A stretch of DNA of 6,525 nucleotides from an uncultured Bacilli bacterium. Lineage in GTDB: Bacteria > Bacillota_I > Bacilli_A > ML615J-28 > CAG-313. Below are positions 5,607 through 6,525 of the stretch, in pieces. The position numbers were made by a program, and so were the translations under genes. Every line of letters begins with the position of its first letter. The stretch's first letter is position 1. The notes under the pieces were generated by a model. It had not been told where the DNA came from. It was given only the letters and a program-made list of their open reading frames with translations, and ran no database searches. The stretch covers positions 1 to 6,525 of the forward strand of contig CANQWZ010000069.1 of NCBI GenBank assembly GCA_947627685.1. The letters are read 5' to 3'.

Positions 5607-6525
5607 ATGCTAGAAGATTTTCAATTAAATGATTTAAAAAACTATGACATCAAACAATTAGAAACTCTAGCTTCCGAAATTCGTCAAGTAATTATTCAAA
5701 CTGTTAGTACAAATGGCGGTCATTTGGCTTCTAACCTTGGTATTGTGGAACTCACTATTGCCATCCATAAAGTATTTGATAGCCCCAAAGATAAAATCAT
5801 TTTTGATGTTTCCCATCAAGCTTATGCACACAAAATCTTAACTGGTCGATATCAAGCATTTAATACCTTAAGACAGTTTAAAGGGATTAGTGGTTTTACC
5901 AAATATAGTGAAAGTGTTCATGATGCATTTGAGGCCGGACATAGTTCAACTGCTATTTCGGCTGGTCTTGGTTATTTAGAGGCTAAGAAAGAATTTCCTG
6001 ATGAAATTGGCAATGTTATTGCGATTGTAGGTGATGCGTCAATTGTTAATGGTTTATCATTTGAAGCTTTAACTTATTTAAGTAATCATAAAGATCAAAA
6101 GATGATCATTATTTTAAATGATAATGGCATGAGTATTTCCAAAACCGTTAACTCACTTGCGAAAAGCTATAATAACATTAGAGCTAAAAATAAAATAAAG
6201 TTTTTACGCAAACTAATGCCTTTACGTTTTAAAAGGGCTTTAGAATCAGGTGTGTATGAAATTGGTTTGTTTAATGCCCTTGGTTTTCAATATTTTGAAA
6301 AAATTGATGGTCATAATTTTAAACAATTATTAAAATATTTAGAACATGCTAAAAATGCTTCATCATCGATTGTCTTACATGTGGTAACTAAAAAGGGTAA
6401 AGGTTATTTACCAGCTGAAAATGATGATTTAGGTATTTGGCATGGCGTTGGTCCTTTTGATATTGAAAAAGGCATGCCTTATCATGATGATGATAAAATT
6501 ACTTTTGGTAAGGTAATTGCTAATT
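5607..6525 (+). CDS. dxs: 1-deoxy-D-xylulose-5-phosphate synthase Dxs, 3'-truncated by the window
   Basis: Dxs condenses pyruvate and glyceraldehyde 3-phosphate, with thiamine diphosphate, into DXP, the first step of the MEP isoprenoid pathway. The first 306 codons, about half of a roughly 600-residue protein, are visible: nearly the whole thiamine-diphosphate-binding domain. Recognisable blocks are GGHLASNLGIVELTIAIH (37-54, with the conserved His39), DVSHQAYAHKILTGR (67-81), HDAFEAGHSSTAISAGLG (105-122), the cofactor motif GDAS...ILNDNGMSIS (142-178), DGHN (234-237), TKKGKGYLPAE (261-271) and WHGVGPFD (279-286). The GDG of the cofactor motif reads GDA. The linker between NDN and DGHN is about 60 residues, shorter than I recall for E. 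coli (about 73) or B. subtilis (longer). ATG 5607 is the first possible start after an in-frame TAA at 5595. Its site is weak: AGGGG at 5589-5593, 13 bases away. The pyrimidine-binding and C-terminal domains lie beyond the window. Confidence 0.95.
   Translation, partial: MLEDFQLNDLKNYDIKQLETLASEIRQVIIQTVSTNGGHLASNLGIVELTIAIHKVFDSPKDKIIFDVSHQAYAHKILTGRYQAFNTLRQFKGISGFTKYSESVHDAFEAGHSSTAISAGLGYLEAKKEFPDEIGNVIAIVGDASIVNGLSFEALTYLSNHKDQKMIIILNDNGMSISKTVNSLAKSYNNIRAKNKIKFLRKLMPLRFKRALESGVYEIGLFNALGFQYFEKIDGHNFKQLLKYLEHAKNASSSIVLHVVTKKGKGYLPAENDDLGIWHGVGPFDIEKGMPYHDDDKITFGKVIAN

Overview
The window is AT-rich DNA from a bacterium with gene-dense, short-spaced, co-directional genes, all on the + strand. 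Trp is always TGG (13 of 13 seen) and every complete gene ends in TAA or TAG. With the low GC, strong Shine-Dalgarno sites of the AAAGGAG type, a Firmicutes-like Dxs and a lipobox lipoprotein, this points to a low-GC Bacillota/Mycoplasmatota lineage that uses the standard code, such as Acholeplasma, Izemoplasma, RF39 or related Bacilli. The exact taxon is inference.

Layout. Bases 1-1091 hold the C-terminal three quarters of a MATE-family multidrug/cation antiporter whose start lies upstream. Twelve bases later comes trmL (1104-1622), a SPOUT tRNA wobble-base 2'-O-methyltransferase, followed by a 50-residue hypothetical protein (1672-1824). A strong intrinsic terminator (1831-1880) closes this first transcription unit.

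A second unit starts at a near-consensus extended -10 promoter (1902-1930). It carries a 523-residue lipoprotein (1953-3524), nusB (3542-3982), xseA (3975-5366), xseB (5376-5582) and the N-terminal half of dxs (5607 to the window end). The genes are 9-24 bases apart or overlap, so they are probably one operon. It resembles the widespread Firmicutes nusB-folD-xseA-xseB-ispA-dxs cluster, but folD and ispA are absent from their usual places and a lipoprotein gene heads the unit.

The housekeeping genes cover rRNA transcription antitermination (NusB), exonuclease VII (XseA/XseB) and entry into the MEP isoprenoid pathway (Dxs). The most unusual item is the lipoprotein. Its fold-level pattern follows sialate O-acetylesterases (SASA family, SGNH-type hydrolases) from end to end, yet each catalytic block is altered. 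This suggests a surface-anchored pseudoenzyme with a binding or scaffold role rather than an esterase. No mobile element, CRISPR array, RNA gene or phage signal was seen.
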